Shown piece by piece: positions 38,600 to 48,924 of a stretch of 64,000 nucleotides of DNA; position 1 is the stretch's first letter, and every line of letters begins with the position of its first letter. This stretch comes from CALMFG01 sp963666035. GTDB lineage: Bacteria; Bacillota; Clostridia; Christensenellales; CALMFG01. The notes below the pieces were generated by a model. The model was not told the origin of the DNA. It ran no database searches and saw only the letters and a list, made by a program, of their open reading frames with translations. The position numbers and the translations under genes are program-made. The stretch lies in NCBI GenBank assembly GCA_963666035.2, contig CAXXJI010000007.1, positions 248,001-312,000 of the forward strand, in the 5' to 3' direction.

Positions 38600-40378
38600 A
38601 TGAAGAAATACACCCTGCAGGAGAAAATAAGAAAAACCTTTATTTTGGTGTTCACCGTCATTATTTTGGTGGCCAATGCTTTGGTTTTCACGATTATCGG
38701 CAAGGTGTATTGGGATAAAACCACACTTCTTTGTGAGCAATTGGTCAACCTTAATCTGGATTTACTGAATAACCAGACGTCCCATATTGAAGGATTTCTG
38801 GATATTATTTCCTCCAACCCCCTGGTTAAAGACGCCGTGCAGTACTACCAGAGCAGTACGGTGCGTGATTATGGCGTAGAGTTGACGTATAAACGCAATA
38901 TGGACGAAGCATTTAATCTGCTTTCCGAAACAAGAGAGGTCAGTAACGCCTATATTGTGGATAAAAGAGGACACTATATCTACTTTTATGGACAATCGCT
39001 GATAAAGGATTACAACCTGTTACGCGAAGATTGGTACGAGAAAATCATTGAAGAAATTCGTCTTAATACGTGCTATGTTTCGGGTATTCACGACAGAACA
39101 TACCTGGTGAACAACCGGGATGATACCTGTATTTCGATTGTTAAGCCCATACAGATTTACCCCAGCTACGTTTTTAAACCGGACGCTTACCTGGTTTGCG
39201 ATATTGATCTGGATGTTTTGCTGCGGTATGTAGAGCAGCAGGGCGATGTTAATTTTGCGTTTATGGATTCCAATAACATCATCTACACACAAACCCCGCT
39301 GCCGCTTTCTGCGACGGATCAGCAGAAGATTGTTCTGGCAGCCGAGCAGAAGGACAAGCACCAGCAAGTGGTGGGACGCTCGCTGTTCTCGGGCAGCATC
39401 GCGGTATTCATGAAGTCCGAGCTATACGGCTGGAAGGTGCTGGGGGTAAAAGAACTCTCCGAGATTCGCGACATTAACATGACCGTGATGATTGTGCTTG
39501 CGGTAGTGCTGCTGTTTGCCATCTACTGCATTGTCATTGTTTCCAAACGCGTGGCCAAGAGTATGCTAAGCCCCATGAACCGGTTGATTGCCAGTTGTAA
39601 TCAGGTGGCAGAAGGCGATTATTCGGCGGTGTTTGAGGAAGCCAAGAGCGAGGAGATAACCATCCTTACCGAGACCATCAGCACCATGGTGAAAAATGTG
39701 GTGCAGCTCTCGGAAAAGGTACTGGAGGACGAAAAGAGAATTTCCGAGGAAAAACTGCGCGTCTTGCAGCACCAGATCAACCCGCATTTTATCAACAATA
39801 TTCTGCAGACCATCAAGTCTTTTTCAATCTCCAATGAGACCACTAAAATCTCCAGGATGTCTACTCTACTTGGCACCATTTTAGCGTATTCGGTGTATCA
39901 ACCGCACCAAAATGTGTCTATTGAAACCGAGCTTAATTATCTTACAAGCTATATTGAAATGCAAAATATCCGCTTTGAGGACCGTATCCTCGTTTCGCTC
40001 CGGTGTGACCCGGAGGTAAAGCCGATGCTGATTCCCAAACTAACCTTGCAGCCGCTGGTGGAAAACGCCATTGAACATGGCTTTGTCGGTGACAACAAAC
40101 TGGTGCTGGATATCAACGCTTACCGTGAAGGTGACATGGCATACATCATCATTAACGACAATGGCAGAGGCATCCCGGCGCAAACGCTGGAAAAGATAAA
40201 AAGTGACATACTAAATCATACAGTGTATGCCAAAGCCAACAGCATTGGTATTGTTAACGTCAGCGAAAGGCTGGAAAAAATGTACGGTGAGGGTTATGGG
40301 GTACAGATTGTATCTAAGGTGAAAAACGGGACAACGGTGATTATCCGCATACCCTTTAAAGACAAAGAAAAGGCGTAA
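38600..40378 (+). CDS. YesM-type sensor histidine kinase
   Basis: A 592-residue membrane kinase; ATG 38600 follows GGGAGG, although the frame is open from 38579. A TM helix near residue 25, a Cache-like extracellular domain, a second TM near 300, HAMP, then the His_kinase box LQHQINPHFINNILQTI and ATPase motifs NAIEHGF and NDNGRGIP. It pairs with the regulator 6 bp downstream, and probably senses a sugar and drives the ABC importer. Confidence 0.85.
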   Translation: MKKYTLQEKIRKTFILVFTVIILVANALVFTIIGKVYWDKTTLLCEQLVNLNLDLLNNQTSHIEGFLDIISSNPLVKDAVQYYQSSTVRDYGVELTYKRNMDEAFNLLSETREVSNAYIVDKRGHYIYFYGQSLIKDYNLLREDWYEKIIEEIRLNTCYVSGIHDRTYLVNNRDDTCISIVKPIQIYPSYVFKPDAYLVCDIDLDVLLRYVEQQGDVNFAFMDSNNIIYTQTPLPLSATDQQKIVLAAEQKDKHQQVVGRSLFSGSIAVFMKSELYGWKVLGVKELSEIRDINMTVMIVLAVVLLFAIYCIVIVSKRVAKSMLSPMNRLIASCNQVAEGDYSAVFEEAKSEEITILTETISTMVKNVVQLSEKVLEDEKRISEEKLRVLQHQINPHFINNILQTIKSFSISNETTKISRMSTLLGTILAYSVYQPHQNVSIETELNYLTSYIEMQNIRFEDRILVSLRCDPEVKPMLIPKLTLQPLVENAIEHGFVGDNKLVLDINAYREGDMAYIIINDNGRGIPAQTLEKIKSDILNHTVYAKANSIGIVNVSERLEKMYGEGYGVQIVSKVKNGTTVIIRIPFKDKEKA

Positions 40379-40384
40379 AAAACC

Positions 40385-41962
40385 ATGAAAGTATTGCTGG
40401 TAGACGATGAAGTTTTAACCATCACCATGCTGCAAAACCTGATTCCATGGCAGGAGATGGGTTTGGAGCTGATGGGATATGCGAAGGATGGGTTTGAAGC
40501 CTATGATATGGTTATTAAAGATCCTCCGGATATCATCATTAGCGACATCAAGATGTCCGGTATGAGCGGCATTGATTTGCTTAAAAAAGTGATGGCGCTC
40601 TCTTTTGGCATCCGCACCATTTTGATGAGCGCATATGCCGATTTTTCTTATGCCAAAGAAGCCATTAAACTGGGGTGCTGTTATTATATCTTAAAACCCA
40701 TTGATGAGCTGGAATTGGAACAGGCGTTACGCAATGTAAAAGAAGACATCTTAGGTGCGGCCGAGCATGAGCGCGTGATATCCAAGAGCGCAAAGCAGTT
40801 GGATAAAATTCATCTATATCAGTACATGAAAACATCCTATGGGCTTAATAAAGTGCTCAGCGCGTCATCCAAAAGTCTTCTGGATTTTAAAAAATATGCG
40901 GTGTTTATGATTCAAGCCGAAAGCGGCACCATTGACGACTATAATCACGCGAATAATTTGGAGATGATAAAGGAAGGACACTTAACGGCTTTAATTGAAA
41001 ATGTTTTGTCCGAACAGCAGTTGGAAGGCCTTGTGTTGGATTACGACGAAGGGCTATGGACTGTGATTTTAAATTTGAACGAAAACATAACACGGGAGAG
41101 CGTCGCCAACCAACTGGTTGATAATTTGCGCCAGATGACTGATATTATGGTTAATGCGTGCTTTAGTTCGGTTGGGACCAGCATTGAACAACTGCCCGTA
41201 TTGTATGATGAAGTCAAGAATCTCTACAATTATAATCTCTATATCGAAGGTGAGAGCGTATTTGGCTATGATTATAACTGCAACTTAACCACGCTGAGCC
41301 AGGCGCGTGATGGACGAATATTTAGCGAGATTGAGCAGGCGCTTGGCCAAAAAGACATTGCTTCGGTGCGCAAAACGCTGGATGAGGCGTTCGACTGGAT
41401 TTCCGAAGGCGATACTAAATACTTTGGTAATTTGCGTGATTTATGTTTTAAAACCATTGTGGACTTACGGAAAATCCGCTTCGAAAGCGATGCTATCTCT
41501 TTGAGCGAAAAGGAACTCTATGATATCACCTATCAGGATATCGCTGAGATAAACACTACAAAGGACCTAAAAAGAAAAGTTTATCATATTATCGATGAAC
41601 TCTTTGGTTTTGCAGCAGGTGACTTTAATCAGTCCTACAGTAAATCGGTGAATGAGAGCATTGAAATTATTCAAAACCGTTACAATGAAAACCTTTCGCT
41701 GAACGAAATTTGTCAAGATGTTGCGGTGAGCAAAAACCATTTCTGCTATCTCTTCAAGCGCGAGACCGGCATGAACCTTTGGAAGTACCTAACCATTATC
41801 CGTCTGCAACATGCCAAACAGCTGTTGGAAAACACCGATTTGCGCAGCTACGAAATCGCTTTTCGAGTGGGGTATGATAATCCCAGCTATTTTTCCAAAC
41901 TGTTTAAAAAGTACGAGAACATGACGCCAAACGAATACCGGGAAAACAAAAAAAGAATATAA
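40385..41962 (+). CDS. YesN-type response regulator with AraC DNA-binding domain
   Basis: A 525-residue protein. The receiver domain has Asp54 in IISDIKMSG and the acidic pair VDDE. A long middle domain follows, then an AraC-type HTH at the C-terminus (LNEICQDVAVSKNHFCYLFKRETG, SYEIAFRVGYDNPSYFSKLFKKY). It probably activates the importer operon that starts 150 bp downstream. Confidence 0.85.
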   Translation: MKVLLVDDEVLTITMLQNLIPWQEMGLELMGYAKDGFEAYDMVIKDPPDIIISDIKMSGMSGIDLLKKVMALSFGIRTILMSAYADFSYAKEAIKLGCCYYILKPIDELELEQALRNVKEDILGAAEHERVISKSAKQLDKIHLYQYMKTSYGLNKVLSASSKSLLDFKKYAVFMIQAESGTIDDYNHANNLEMIKEGHLTALIENVLSEQQLEGLVLDYDEGLWTVILNLNENITRESVANQLVDNLRQMTDIMVNACFSSVGTSIEQLPVLYDEVKNLYNYNLYIEGESVFGYDYNCNLTTLSQARDGRIFSEIEQALGQKDIASVRKTLDEAFDWISEGDTKYFGNLRDLCFKTIVDLRKIRFESDAISLSEKELYDITYQDIAEINTTKDLKRKVYHIIDELFGFAAGDFNQSYSKSVNESIEIIQNRYNENLSLNEICQDVAVSKNHFCYLFKRETGMNLWKYLTIIRLQHAKQLLENTDLRSYEIAFRVGYDNPSYFSKLFKKYENMTPNEYRENKKRI

Positions 41963-42111
41963 CAACATAATATTTTGCCATATTGGCCGTTTAAAAGCCC
42001 TTTTTAAAAACATCATAATTTAATGATAGACAAACGGAATATCGTTAATTTAATCGTGCGATTATCTCTGATATAAATAATTATAAAATTATAACAAAGG
42101 GAGGATGTAAA

Positions 42112-43431
42112 ATGAGAAAGAGAATATTTACCGTTCTTATCATGGTTGTTTTTGTGTTCACCAGTCTGGTTGCTTGCGCCGGAAACGGCACAGCCAGTCA
42201 GACTTCGGACACAACGGCAGCAGATACTGAAGTGAATAGCTCAACTCAAGACTCAAGCGAAGTTGTTACGCTAAGAATGATGGGATATAACCCTGAATCG
42301 ACAAGGGCGACCTATCTTGCCTACTTGGACGAACAACTGCCGAACATCAAAATCGAATTTGAGTTCGTATCACTTGATAACTTTACCAACATCTTGAATG
42401 CACAGTTGCAGGCAGGAGAAGGCCCGGACATCATTGAAGGTGGCGGCGCAACCAAATTGTTAGCAAGCGCAGGCTATTTGTACGATTTAACCGACCAGCC
42501 TTTCATCAGCAATTACTCGGACGCAGGTCTGCAAGCCTACACGGTGGATGGTAAAATTTACGCAACCCCGCTCCAATCTTGGTATGAAGGTATTTTCTAC
42601 AACAAAACAATTTTTGCGGAAAACGGCATCTCTGTACCAAAAACATGGGACGAGTTCATTGAGATTCATAAGACTTTAGCAGCAAATGGCATTAAGCCGC
42701 AGACCATGGGCGCACAGTCCTGGGAACCGATGATGAAGCAGAGCATCGGCCTTGTCAACAATGAATTCTACTCCGACCCGGCAAACAAAAACTTTGACGC
42801 TGGCTTTAACACCGGCGAATCCAAGTTGGCTGAAGGCTGGCTGCCAGCGGTTACCGAATGGTACAAGATCATCGAAGAAGGCTGTTTGACAGAAGACATG
42901 CTGGGATTAAGCTATGACCAGGCTTTGGATGAATTTGCAACCGGAAAAGCCGCGATGTGGGAATGCGGCCCCTGGGGCGTAGGCACTATCCAGGAAAAGA
43001 ATCCCGACTTAGACTTTGGTATGTTCCCAATACCTGGCTTGGACGCTGACCAACCTGGCTGGTTAATTGGCGGGCCTGGATCCTCGTTCTGCATCAACGC
43101 AAGCTCCGAGCATATTGCTGAAGCGCTGCAGGTGCTGGACATCACCGCAACCGAAGCAGCTCAGCAGGCGCTGATTGCCGATAACGCAGGCAGCTCGTTT
43201 GTTAAAGGCGTTGAAGTAGATCTTGGCGACATTTACGCTGACTGCCAGGATGCTTTTAAAGCTGGCAACGTATATGCACCTTGGGTATCGGTTTGGGTCA
43301 ACGGCGAATCTGTTGTTGAAGGATACGGCAAATCGCTGCAGGAAGTCTTGACTGGAACCAAAACCGTTGAGGAAGCATTGACTGATGCGGATGAGATTAA
43401 TCAGACACTGATTGATGCGATGGGCAACTAA
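42112..43431 (+). CDS. ABC sugar importer, substrate-binding lipoprotein
   Basis: A 439-residue lipoprotein (signal ending S-L-V-A-C) with AAAGGGAGG site. Family 1 solute-binding pattern: QLQAGEGPDIIEGGG, PLQSWYEGIFYNKTIFAENGISVPKTWDEF, KAAMWECGPWGVG. It binds an oligosaccharide for the two permeases downstream. Confidence 0.85.
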   Translation: MRKRIFTVLIMVVFVFTSLVACAGNGTASQTSDTTAADTEVNSSTQDSSEVVTLRMMGYNPESTRATYLAYLDEQLPNIKIEFEFVSLDNFTNILNAQLQAGEGPDIIEGGGATKLLASAGYLYDLTDQPFISNYSDAGLQAYTVDGKIYATPLQSWYEGIFYNKTIFAENGISVPKTWDEFIEIHKTLAANGIKPQTMGAQSWEPMMKQSIGLVNNEFYSDPANKNFDAGFNTGESKLAEGWLPAVTEWYKIIEEGCLTEDMLGLSYDQALDEFATGKAAMWECGPWGVGTIQEKNPDLDFGMFPIPGLDADQPGWLIGGPGSSFCINASSEHIAEALQVLDITATEAAQQALIADNAGSSFVKGVEVDLGDIYADCQDAFKAGNVYAPWVSVWVNGESVVEGYGKSLQEVLTGTKTVEEALTDADEINQTLIDAMGN

Positions 43432-43452
43432 GAACATACAAATCGCTTAAGA

Positions 43453-43482
43453 ATAAGGGGGTGTTGTATGACATCCCCTTAT
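43453..43482 (+). terminator. Hairpin between binding protein and permease genes
   Basis: ATAAGGGGGTGT pairs with ACATCCCCTTAT, 12 bp. No T-run follows; it probably stabilises the upstream message, as is common after binding-protein genes. Confidence 0.6.
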
Positions 43483-43529
43483 AAAATTGACTTTTTTACG
43501 AAAAAAATTAATAAAAGGGCTTTAAGATA

Positions 43530-44414
43530 ATGAATACTAAAGGTAGAAACAAAATATATTTAATGATGATTCTTCCGGCTCTTATCGGTTTTTTGGCTCT
43601 GTATGTTGCGCCGACGGTTATGAGTTTTATCTACAGTCTCACGAACTGGTCGATATACAGTACGCACATCGATTACATTGGGTTTTCTAATTTCAAGGAA
43701 TTGCTGGCTGATGAAAAAACAATGGTCGCGCTGCAGCATTCGCTTAAATATGCTTTGCTGATTACTGTCATTCAAAACGTTTTGGCCATTGCCTTTGCGG
43801 TGGTACTTAACAGAAAAAACAGAATTGTGGAATTTGTAAAATCGGTGCTCTTTCTGCCGGCAGTTTTAAGCATCATGGTGGTTGGGTATCTGTTCCAATA
43901 TATTATGACCTCGGCAGACGGCGGACTTTTAAACTCTATCATCATGTTCTTCGGAGGTGCGCCGATCAACTGGCTTGGTAACAAAAACATCGCGCTTTAC
44001 TCGGTGCTTATCACGCAAGTGTGGCAGTGGACGGGCTGGGCGATGGTCATCTATATCGCCAATTTAAAGAGCATTGATATTGCGCTCTATGAAGCGGCGG
44101 ATATCGATGGCGCATCTGACACTCAAAAGTTCTTTAAAGTCACATTGCCGCTGCTCTATCCCGCCATGTCTTTTAATGTGCTAATGAGCCTGATTGGCGG
44201 AATGAAAATGTTCGACGCGGTGTTTGTTATGACCAAAGGCGGACCGGGTTATGCCACAGAAACCATAATGACCACCCTGATTCGAGAAGGGTTCAACAGT
44301 GGCCGCATTGCATATGCATGTGCATTCGCGGTTGTCTTCTTCATCGTGGTGTTTATTCTGACCAAGACGTTAACTTTCGTTTTCAAAAAATGGGAAGGTG
44401 CGATTTACATATGA
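43530..44414 (+). CDS. ABC sugar importer permease 1 (UgpA/MalF-like)
   Basis: A 294-residue protein with six membrane segments and the EAA loop EAADIDGASDTQKFFKVTLPLL. It overlaps permease 2 by 4 bp. No ATPase gene is in the operon; family members often share a distant MsmK-type ATPase. Confidence 0.85.
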   Translation: MNTKGRNKIYLMMILPALIGFLALYVAPTVMSFIYSLTNWSIYSTHIDYIGFSNFKELLADEKTMVALQHSLKYALLITVIQNVLAIAFAVVLNRKNRIVEFVKSVLFLPAVLSIMVVGYLFQYIMTSADGGLLNSIIMFFGGAPINWLGNKNIALYSVLITQVWQWTGWAMVIYIANLKSIDIALYEAADIDGASDTQKFFKVTLPLLYPAMSFNVLMSLIGGMKMFDAVFVMTKGGPGYATETIMTTLIREGFNSGRIAYACAFAVVFFIVVFILTKTLTFVFKKWEGAIYI

Positions 44415-45244
44415 TAAAAAAAACGTATATAAAAAAAATATTATACTATCTGTTGCTGGCAGCCATCGTGGTGGTGGTGTTTCTTCCAATTTATTATCTG
44501 CTGATAACCACGTTTAAATCGCCAGCCGAAGCGGCGGCAAGTCCGCTGAGTTTGCCAAAACATATCACATTTCAAAACTATGTAGAAGCTGTAAAAGCCA
44601 TGGGCTATGGGCAAGCTTTGCTGAATAATCTAATTATTGTGGTAGTTTCGGTCGTCGGTCTTGTGGTGCTGGCGTCTATGGCGGCCTATGTTGTGGCGCG
44701 TAGCAGGAAGCGCGCGTTTAAGCTGATGAATTCAATCTTCATGATTGGACTGATTATTCCTTTCCAGATATCCATTATACCTATCTACCGTATTCTTTCA
44801 GCAGTGGATTTGGTTAACACGCATTTGGGCGTCATACTGGTTGATATATTCTGCATTAACTTGCCGCTATCCATCTTTCTTATTAGCGGGTTTGTTAACA
44901 CCATACCACTGGAATTGGAAGAAGCAGCGCTGATTGACGGATGCGGACCTTTCCGATGCTTTTGGCGCATTATCTTCCCGCTATTAAAACCTGTGGTGGC
45001 TACTGTGATTATCCTAGATGCGCTGGCCATTTGGAACGACTTTTTAACACCGCTACTGCTGTTGCAATCCCAATGTAAACAGGTTCTCCTCCAGCGGGTA
45101 TATATGAACGTCGGACCGTTCTCTACAAACTGGACGGCGTTCTTCCCCATGCTGGTTATGGCAACGCTCCCTATCGTTATGTTCTACCTCATTATGCGCA
45201 AAAGAATTATTGAGGGTGTTGTTGCAGGCGCTATAAAAGGCTAA
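44411..45244 (+). CDS. ABC sugar importer permease 2 (UgpE/MalG-like)
   Basis: A 277-residue protein; ATG 44411 overlaps the previous stop (ATGA), while the frame is open from 44318. Six membrane segments and the EAA loop LEEAALIDGCGPFRCFWRIIFPLL. Confidence 0.85.
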   Translation: MIKKTYIKKILYYLLLAAIVVVVFLPIYYLLITTFKSPAEAAASPLSLPKHITFQNYVEAVKAMGYGQALLNNLIIVVVSVVGLVVLASMAAYVVARSRKRAFKLMNSIFMIGLIIPFQISIIPIYRILSAVDLVNTHLGVILVDIFCINLPLSIFLISGFVNTIPLELEEAALIDGCGPFRCFWRIIFPLLKPVVATVIILDALAIWNDFLTPLLLLQSQCKQVLLQRVYMNVGPFSTNWTAFFPMLVMATLPIVMFYLIMRKRIIEGVVAGAIKG

Positions 45245-45345
45245 AGATAATTATAGGGGATTGTTTTGCGGCTTGTGGCTTTGCGCTTCAAAGGTTATCC
45301 TGGGCAAAGTCACATTTATTTTTTATTAGAAGGAGAAAAGTTTAG

Positions 45346-46317
45346 ATGGCAGAACTAAGATACAATCCGTTCAAAGACGACTGGGTGATGATAGCATCTG
45401 CACGGCAGAACCGCCCGCAGATGCCAAAAGACTGGTGCCCGTTTTGCCCGGGATCGGGTAAAGTGCCGGAAGTGTACGACGTCTTCGCGTACGATAATGA
45501 CTTTCCGACGCTGTCTATGGATCCGCCCGAACCGGATGACGTGGCGACTGACTTTTTTAAGACGGAAAAATCCTACGGTAAATGCGAAGTCATCCTGTAT
45601 TCGCCCGATCATACCGTCACGCTGCCCGAACTGCCGCTCAGCCACATCGGCAAGATTATGAATTTGTGGTGTGAACGCTTTGAAGCCCTGAAAGCCTATG
45701 ATCAGTCGAAATATATCATGATTTTTGAGAACCGCGGCGAAGTGGTGGGCGTCACCATGCCTCACCCGCATGGGCAGATTTACGCCTATCCCTTTATCCC
45801 AAAGAAGCTTCAGCTGGAGCTGGACCTGGCGAGGAAGCACAAAGCCGAAACCGGAACCTGCCTGTTCTGCGACTGGATGCATGCCGAGATGAAAGAAAAG
45901 GCTCGCGTCATCTTCGAAAACGAACACTTCGCGGTCATTGTGCCCTTTTACTCGGAGTTCACCTACGGCTTTCACATCATCGCCAAACAGCATATCATGT
46001 ATATCACCGACCTTGATGCGGAACAGAAGCTTAGCCTGTCCGAAACCATGAAACAGGCCACCGGTATGCTGGATAGTTTGTTTGATAAACCTTTTCCATA
46101 TATGATGTGTATGCATTCGGCGCCGGTGAATACCAATGATGCAGAGATGTTCCACTTTCATATCGAGTTCTTCCCGCCTATGCGCTCGGCTGAGAAACAG
46201 CAGTTTCTAGCCTCGTCCGAAACTGGCGCCTGGGCACACTGCAACCCCACAGCCCCCGAGGAAAAGGTGAAAGAGCTAAGACAAGCGCACAAACGGTTTA
46301 TGGAGACACACGCATGA
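45346..46317 (+). CDS. galT: Galactose-1-phosphate uridylyltransferase
   Basis: A 323-residue protein. Zinc-type CPFCPGSG near the start (Cys31, Cys34) and the active-site H-P-H-G-Q (His140-Gln144). It swaps UMP between UDP-glucose and galactose-1-phosphate in the Leloir pathway. It overlaps galK by 4 bp. Confidence 0.9.
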   Translation: MAELRYNPFKDDWVMIASARQNRPQMPKDWCPFCPGSGKVPEVYDVFAYDNDFPTLSMDPPEPDDVATDFFKTEKSYGKCEVILYSPDHTVTLPELPLSHIGKIMNLWCERFEALKAYDQSKYIMIFENRGEVVGVTMPHPHGQIYAYPFIPKKLQLELDLARKHKAETGTCLFCDWMHAEMKEKARVIFENEHFAVIVPFYSEFTYGFHIIAKQHIMYITDLDAEQKLSLSETMKQATGMLDSLFDKPFPYMMCMHSAPVNTNDAEMFHFHIEFFPPMRSAEKQQFLASSETGAWAHCNPTAPEEKVKELRQAHKRFMETHA

Positions 46318-47483
46318 CAAACGAAGAACAGATACAATCATTTATCAAGGTATACGGCGGAAACGTGCAAGACATCCGTCTTTTTGAAGCGCCGGGGCGC
46401 ATCAACCTCATCGGTGAGCACATCGACTACAACGGCGGACATGTTTTCCCGGCGGCGTTGGAGTACAAAAACACGGTAGTTGCAAGGCCGAACGGCACAA
46501 ACACCATCAATATCGCAGTGTCCAGCCTGCCGGACAGGGTCAGCGCTGATATTGATAGACTTACAGAATACAAGCGACTCCCATGGGGCAACTATCAGCT
46601 GGGTGTGGCATACACGCTACAGCAGGCGGGTTACCCCATCATTGGGTGCGACCTGAACTATCACGGCAATGTGCCCTACGGCGCTGGGCTCTCTTCTTCA
46701 GCTTCCATTGAAGTGGCCACGGCACTGATGTTCTGCGCCCTGGGCGGTAACAATACACCGGATATGAAGGAAATCGCATTGCTTTGCCAAAAAGCTGAGA
46801 ACCAGTATGTGGGCATGAACTGCGGCATTATGGATCAGTTTATCTCGACCAGTGCCAGAGAGAATCATGCAATGCTATTGGATTGCGCCACTCTCGTATA
46901 TGAGCAGGTACCTTTGAATCTGGGCGACTATACCATCGTAATCACCAACACCAACGCGCCGCATAAGCTAACCGAAACACGGTATAATCAGCGCAGAAGC
47001 GAATGCGAAGCGGCACTATCAATCATCAATCAAAACGGCGGGAGCTTTAGATACCTGTGCGAGATGGATGAAAAAACCCTTGCAACATATCAACCCAAAC
47101 TCATAGATGAAATGCTGTATCGCCGCGCACGCCACTGTGTGACCGAAGAAGCTCGTGTCCATCAAGCGGTAAAAGTGCTGAAGGACGGAGACATTGAAGC
47201 GTTTGGCAAGCTTTTAATCGAAGCAAATATCTCCATCCGAGACGACTACGAAGCCACCGGGCCCGAACTGGACGCAGTATTTGATATTGCAATCACACTT
47301 GAAGGCGTGGCTGGCTCGCGTATGACGGGCGGGGGATTCGGCGGCTGTAATATCAGCATCGTGAAGCAAGACAAGGTAGAAACCTTTAAGCGAGCGATGG
47401 CAAAGGCATATACTCAGCGTACAGGCTTACAAGCTTCTTTCTATCAGTCCAATGCGGGCGGTGGAGCACGAGAGACAATATAA
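46314..47483 (+). CDS. galK: Galactokinase
   Basis: A 389-residue GHMP kinase: the galactokinase signature GRINLIGEHIDYNGGHV, the ATP loop YGAGLSSSASIEVA, and TGGGFGGCNIS near the C-terminus. It supplies galactose-1-phosphate to galT. Confidence 0.9.
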   Translation: MTNEEQIQSFIKVYGGNVQDIRLFEAPGRINLIGEHIDYNGGHVFPAALEYKNTVVARPNGTNTINIAVSSLPDRVSADIDRLTEYKRLPWGNYQLGVAYTLQQAGYPIIGCDLNYHGNVPYGAGLSSSASIEVATALMFCALGGNNTPDMKEIALLCQKAENQYVGMNCGIMDQFISTSARENHAMLLDCATLVYEQVPLNLGDYTIVITNTNAPHKLTETRYNQRRSECEAALSIINQNGGSFRYLCEMDEKTLATYQPKLIDEMLYRRARHCVTEEARVHQAVKVLKDGDIEAFGKLLIEANISIRDDYEATGPELDAVFDIAITLEGVAGSRMTGGGFGGCNISIVKQDKVETFKRAMAKAYTQRTGLQASFYQSNAGGGARETI

Positions 47484-47487
47484 GGAA

Positions 47488-47905
47488 ATGAAAATATTTT
47501 CGTGACTAGCGGAGCGGGCTATATTGGTTCGTACACATGTGTGGAACTTTTAAAAAATGACTATGATGCTGTTGCTTTAGATAATCTCTGTAATTCTGAT
47601 GCATGAGCAATCGAACGCGTAGAAGAATTACCGGGAAGCGAATCACTTTCGTGAAAGGGGATTTGCTTGATCCCATCGTTCTGGACAAAGAATTCAATGC
47701 GAAAAGAATTGATGCGGTCATCCATTTTGCTGGGCTCAAAGCGGTTGGCGAATCAGTTCAGCAGCCTATTAATTATTATCATAACAATATAACAAGCACG
47801 TTGATGCTTTTGGACGCCATGAAACGTGCAGACGTTAAACATTCTGTTTTCTTCCTCGGTAACGGTTCATGCAGAAGATTATATTTCTCCTCGATTTTAA
47901 TGTGA
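47488..47905 (+). pseudogene. galE: UDP-glucose 4-epimerase, broken and truncated
   Basis: Starting 5 bp after galK, the frame would read MKIF-VTSGAGYIGSYTCVELL but needs a +1 correction at once. It then hits TGA in NLCNSDA-stop-AIERVEEL, continues as ITFVKGDLLDP, VIHFAGLKAVGESVQQP and YYHNNITSTLMLLDAM, then is lost in a frameshift (expected SSATVYG). Only about the first 125 codons of roughly 330 remain, stopping just before the IS element. A working epimerase must be elsewhere if galactose is used. Confidence 0.8.
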
Positions 47906-47933
47906 ATAGCAATTTTGATATTTGTCCTAATTA

Positions 47934-48804
47934 GGGTTCTGATGCAAAAAATCTAAAATAAATAGTGCTGAAGGACTCCGCGTGGTGTAATAAGGAAATT
48001 ATATTGAGCGGGGCCTTTTTTTGTCTAAGAATCTATTCATCTGGAAGCACTTTGAAAAACAAATCATTTTGTTGTGTGTACGTTGGTATTTATTGTACCC
48101 ATTGAGCTATCGAAATTTAGTAGAAATGGTTGAAGAACGTGGGATAAAGGTATCGCACACAACCATTATGCGCGGGGTTCATCAGTATTCTCCGATGCTT
48201 GAGGAAAGATTACGGAAGCATGTGAAGCCAACCAATGATTCTTGGCGTATGGACGAAACCTATATCAAAATCAAAGGCAAGAATGCCTATTTATATCGTG
48301 CCGTTGACTCAAAAGGCGAAACGATTGATTTTTACATCTCTGAACGCAGAACCAAAGGGGCAGCAAAACGCTTCTTATGAAAAGCTTTGAAGGCAACACA
48401 TAATCAAATGCCTCGGGTAATCACGACGGATTTATACCCAGCGACCGAAATGGCGATGCTTGAGGAGACACATTACGGCGATTTAAGTTGGAGAACAGAG
48501 CAGGGCCTGCCCCAACGAAGTGAGGGTATCGCATGTGTAAGTACTTAAACAACATCGTTGAACAGGATCACAGGTTCATCAAAAAGAAGACGAAGGCAAT
48601 TCTCGGTTTTAAATGTATTGGAACAGCAAGAAAAACAATCTCTGGTATAGAGATTATACATATGGTTCACAAAGGGCAGGTAGAAAGGATTCAATGTGCC
48701 CGTTCTGAGGTGCGATTCATCAACAAAGTGATGAGCGAAGTAGAATAATTACTGGGGGAACATGGCTATAGATATATCCTTCAATATTTTTTGCACCAGA
48801 ACCC
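47934..48804 (+). mobile_element. Decayed IS6/IS240-family insertion sequence
   Basis: 19-bp terminal inverted repeats GGGTTCTGATGCAAAAAAT (47934-47952) and its complement at 48786-48804 match at 18 positions. The 871-bp unit holds one broken transposase. The 8-bp flanks (CCTAATTA and AAAATATT) do not match, so the target duplication is lost or the element recombined. It lies at the broken end of galE. Confidence 0.8.
48021..48748 (+). pseudogene. IS6/IS240-family transposase, broken
   Basis: Part 1 (48021-48377) has SYRNLVEMVEERGIKVSHTTIMRGV, WRMDETYIKIKGKNAYLYRAVDSKG and RRTKGAAKRFL. An in-frame TGA (48378) is followed by KALKATHNQMPRVITTDLYPA, a frameshift, and the last part CKYLNNIVEQDHRFIKKK...GIEIIHMVHKGQ (from 48533 on). 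The DDE residues are still recognisable, but at least one stop and one frameshift disable it. Confidence 0.8.
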
Positions 48805-48924
48805 AAAATATTAAACATAGTTCCGAAATCGCAAGAAAAGCATTTAACAAATCAAAGCAATAATGTATAATAATTTAGATAAAATATTAACATTATGACA
48901 ACATCATGGAAGAGAGGCGTTCTG

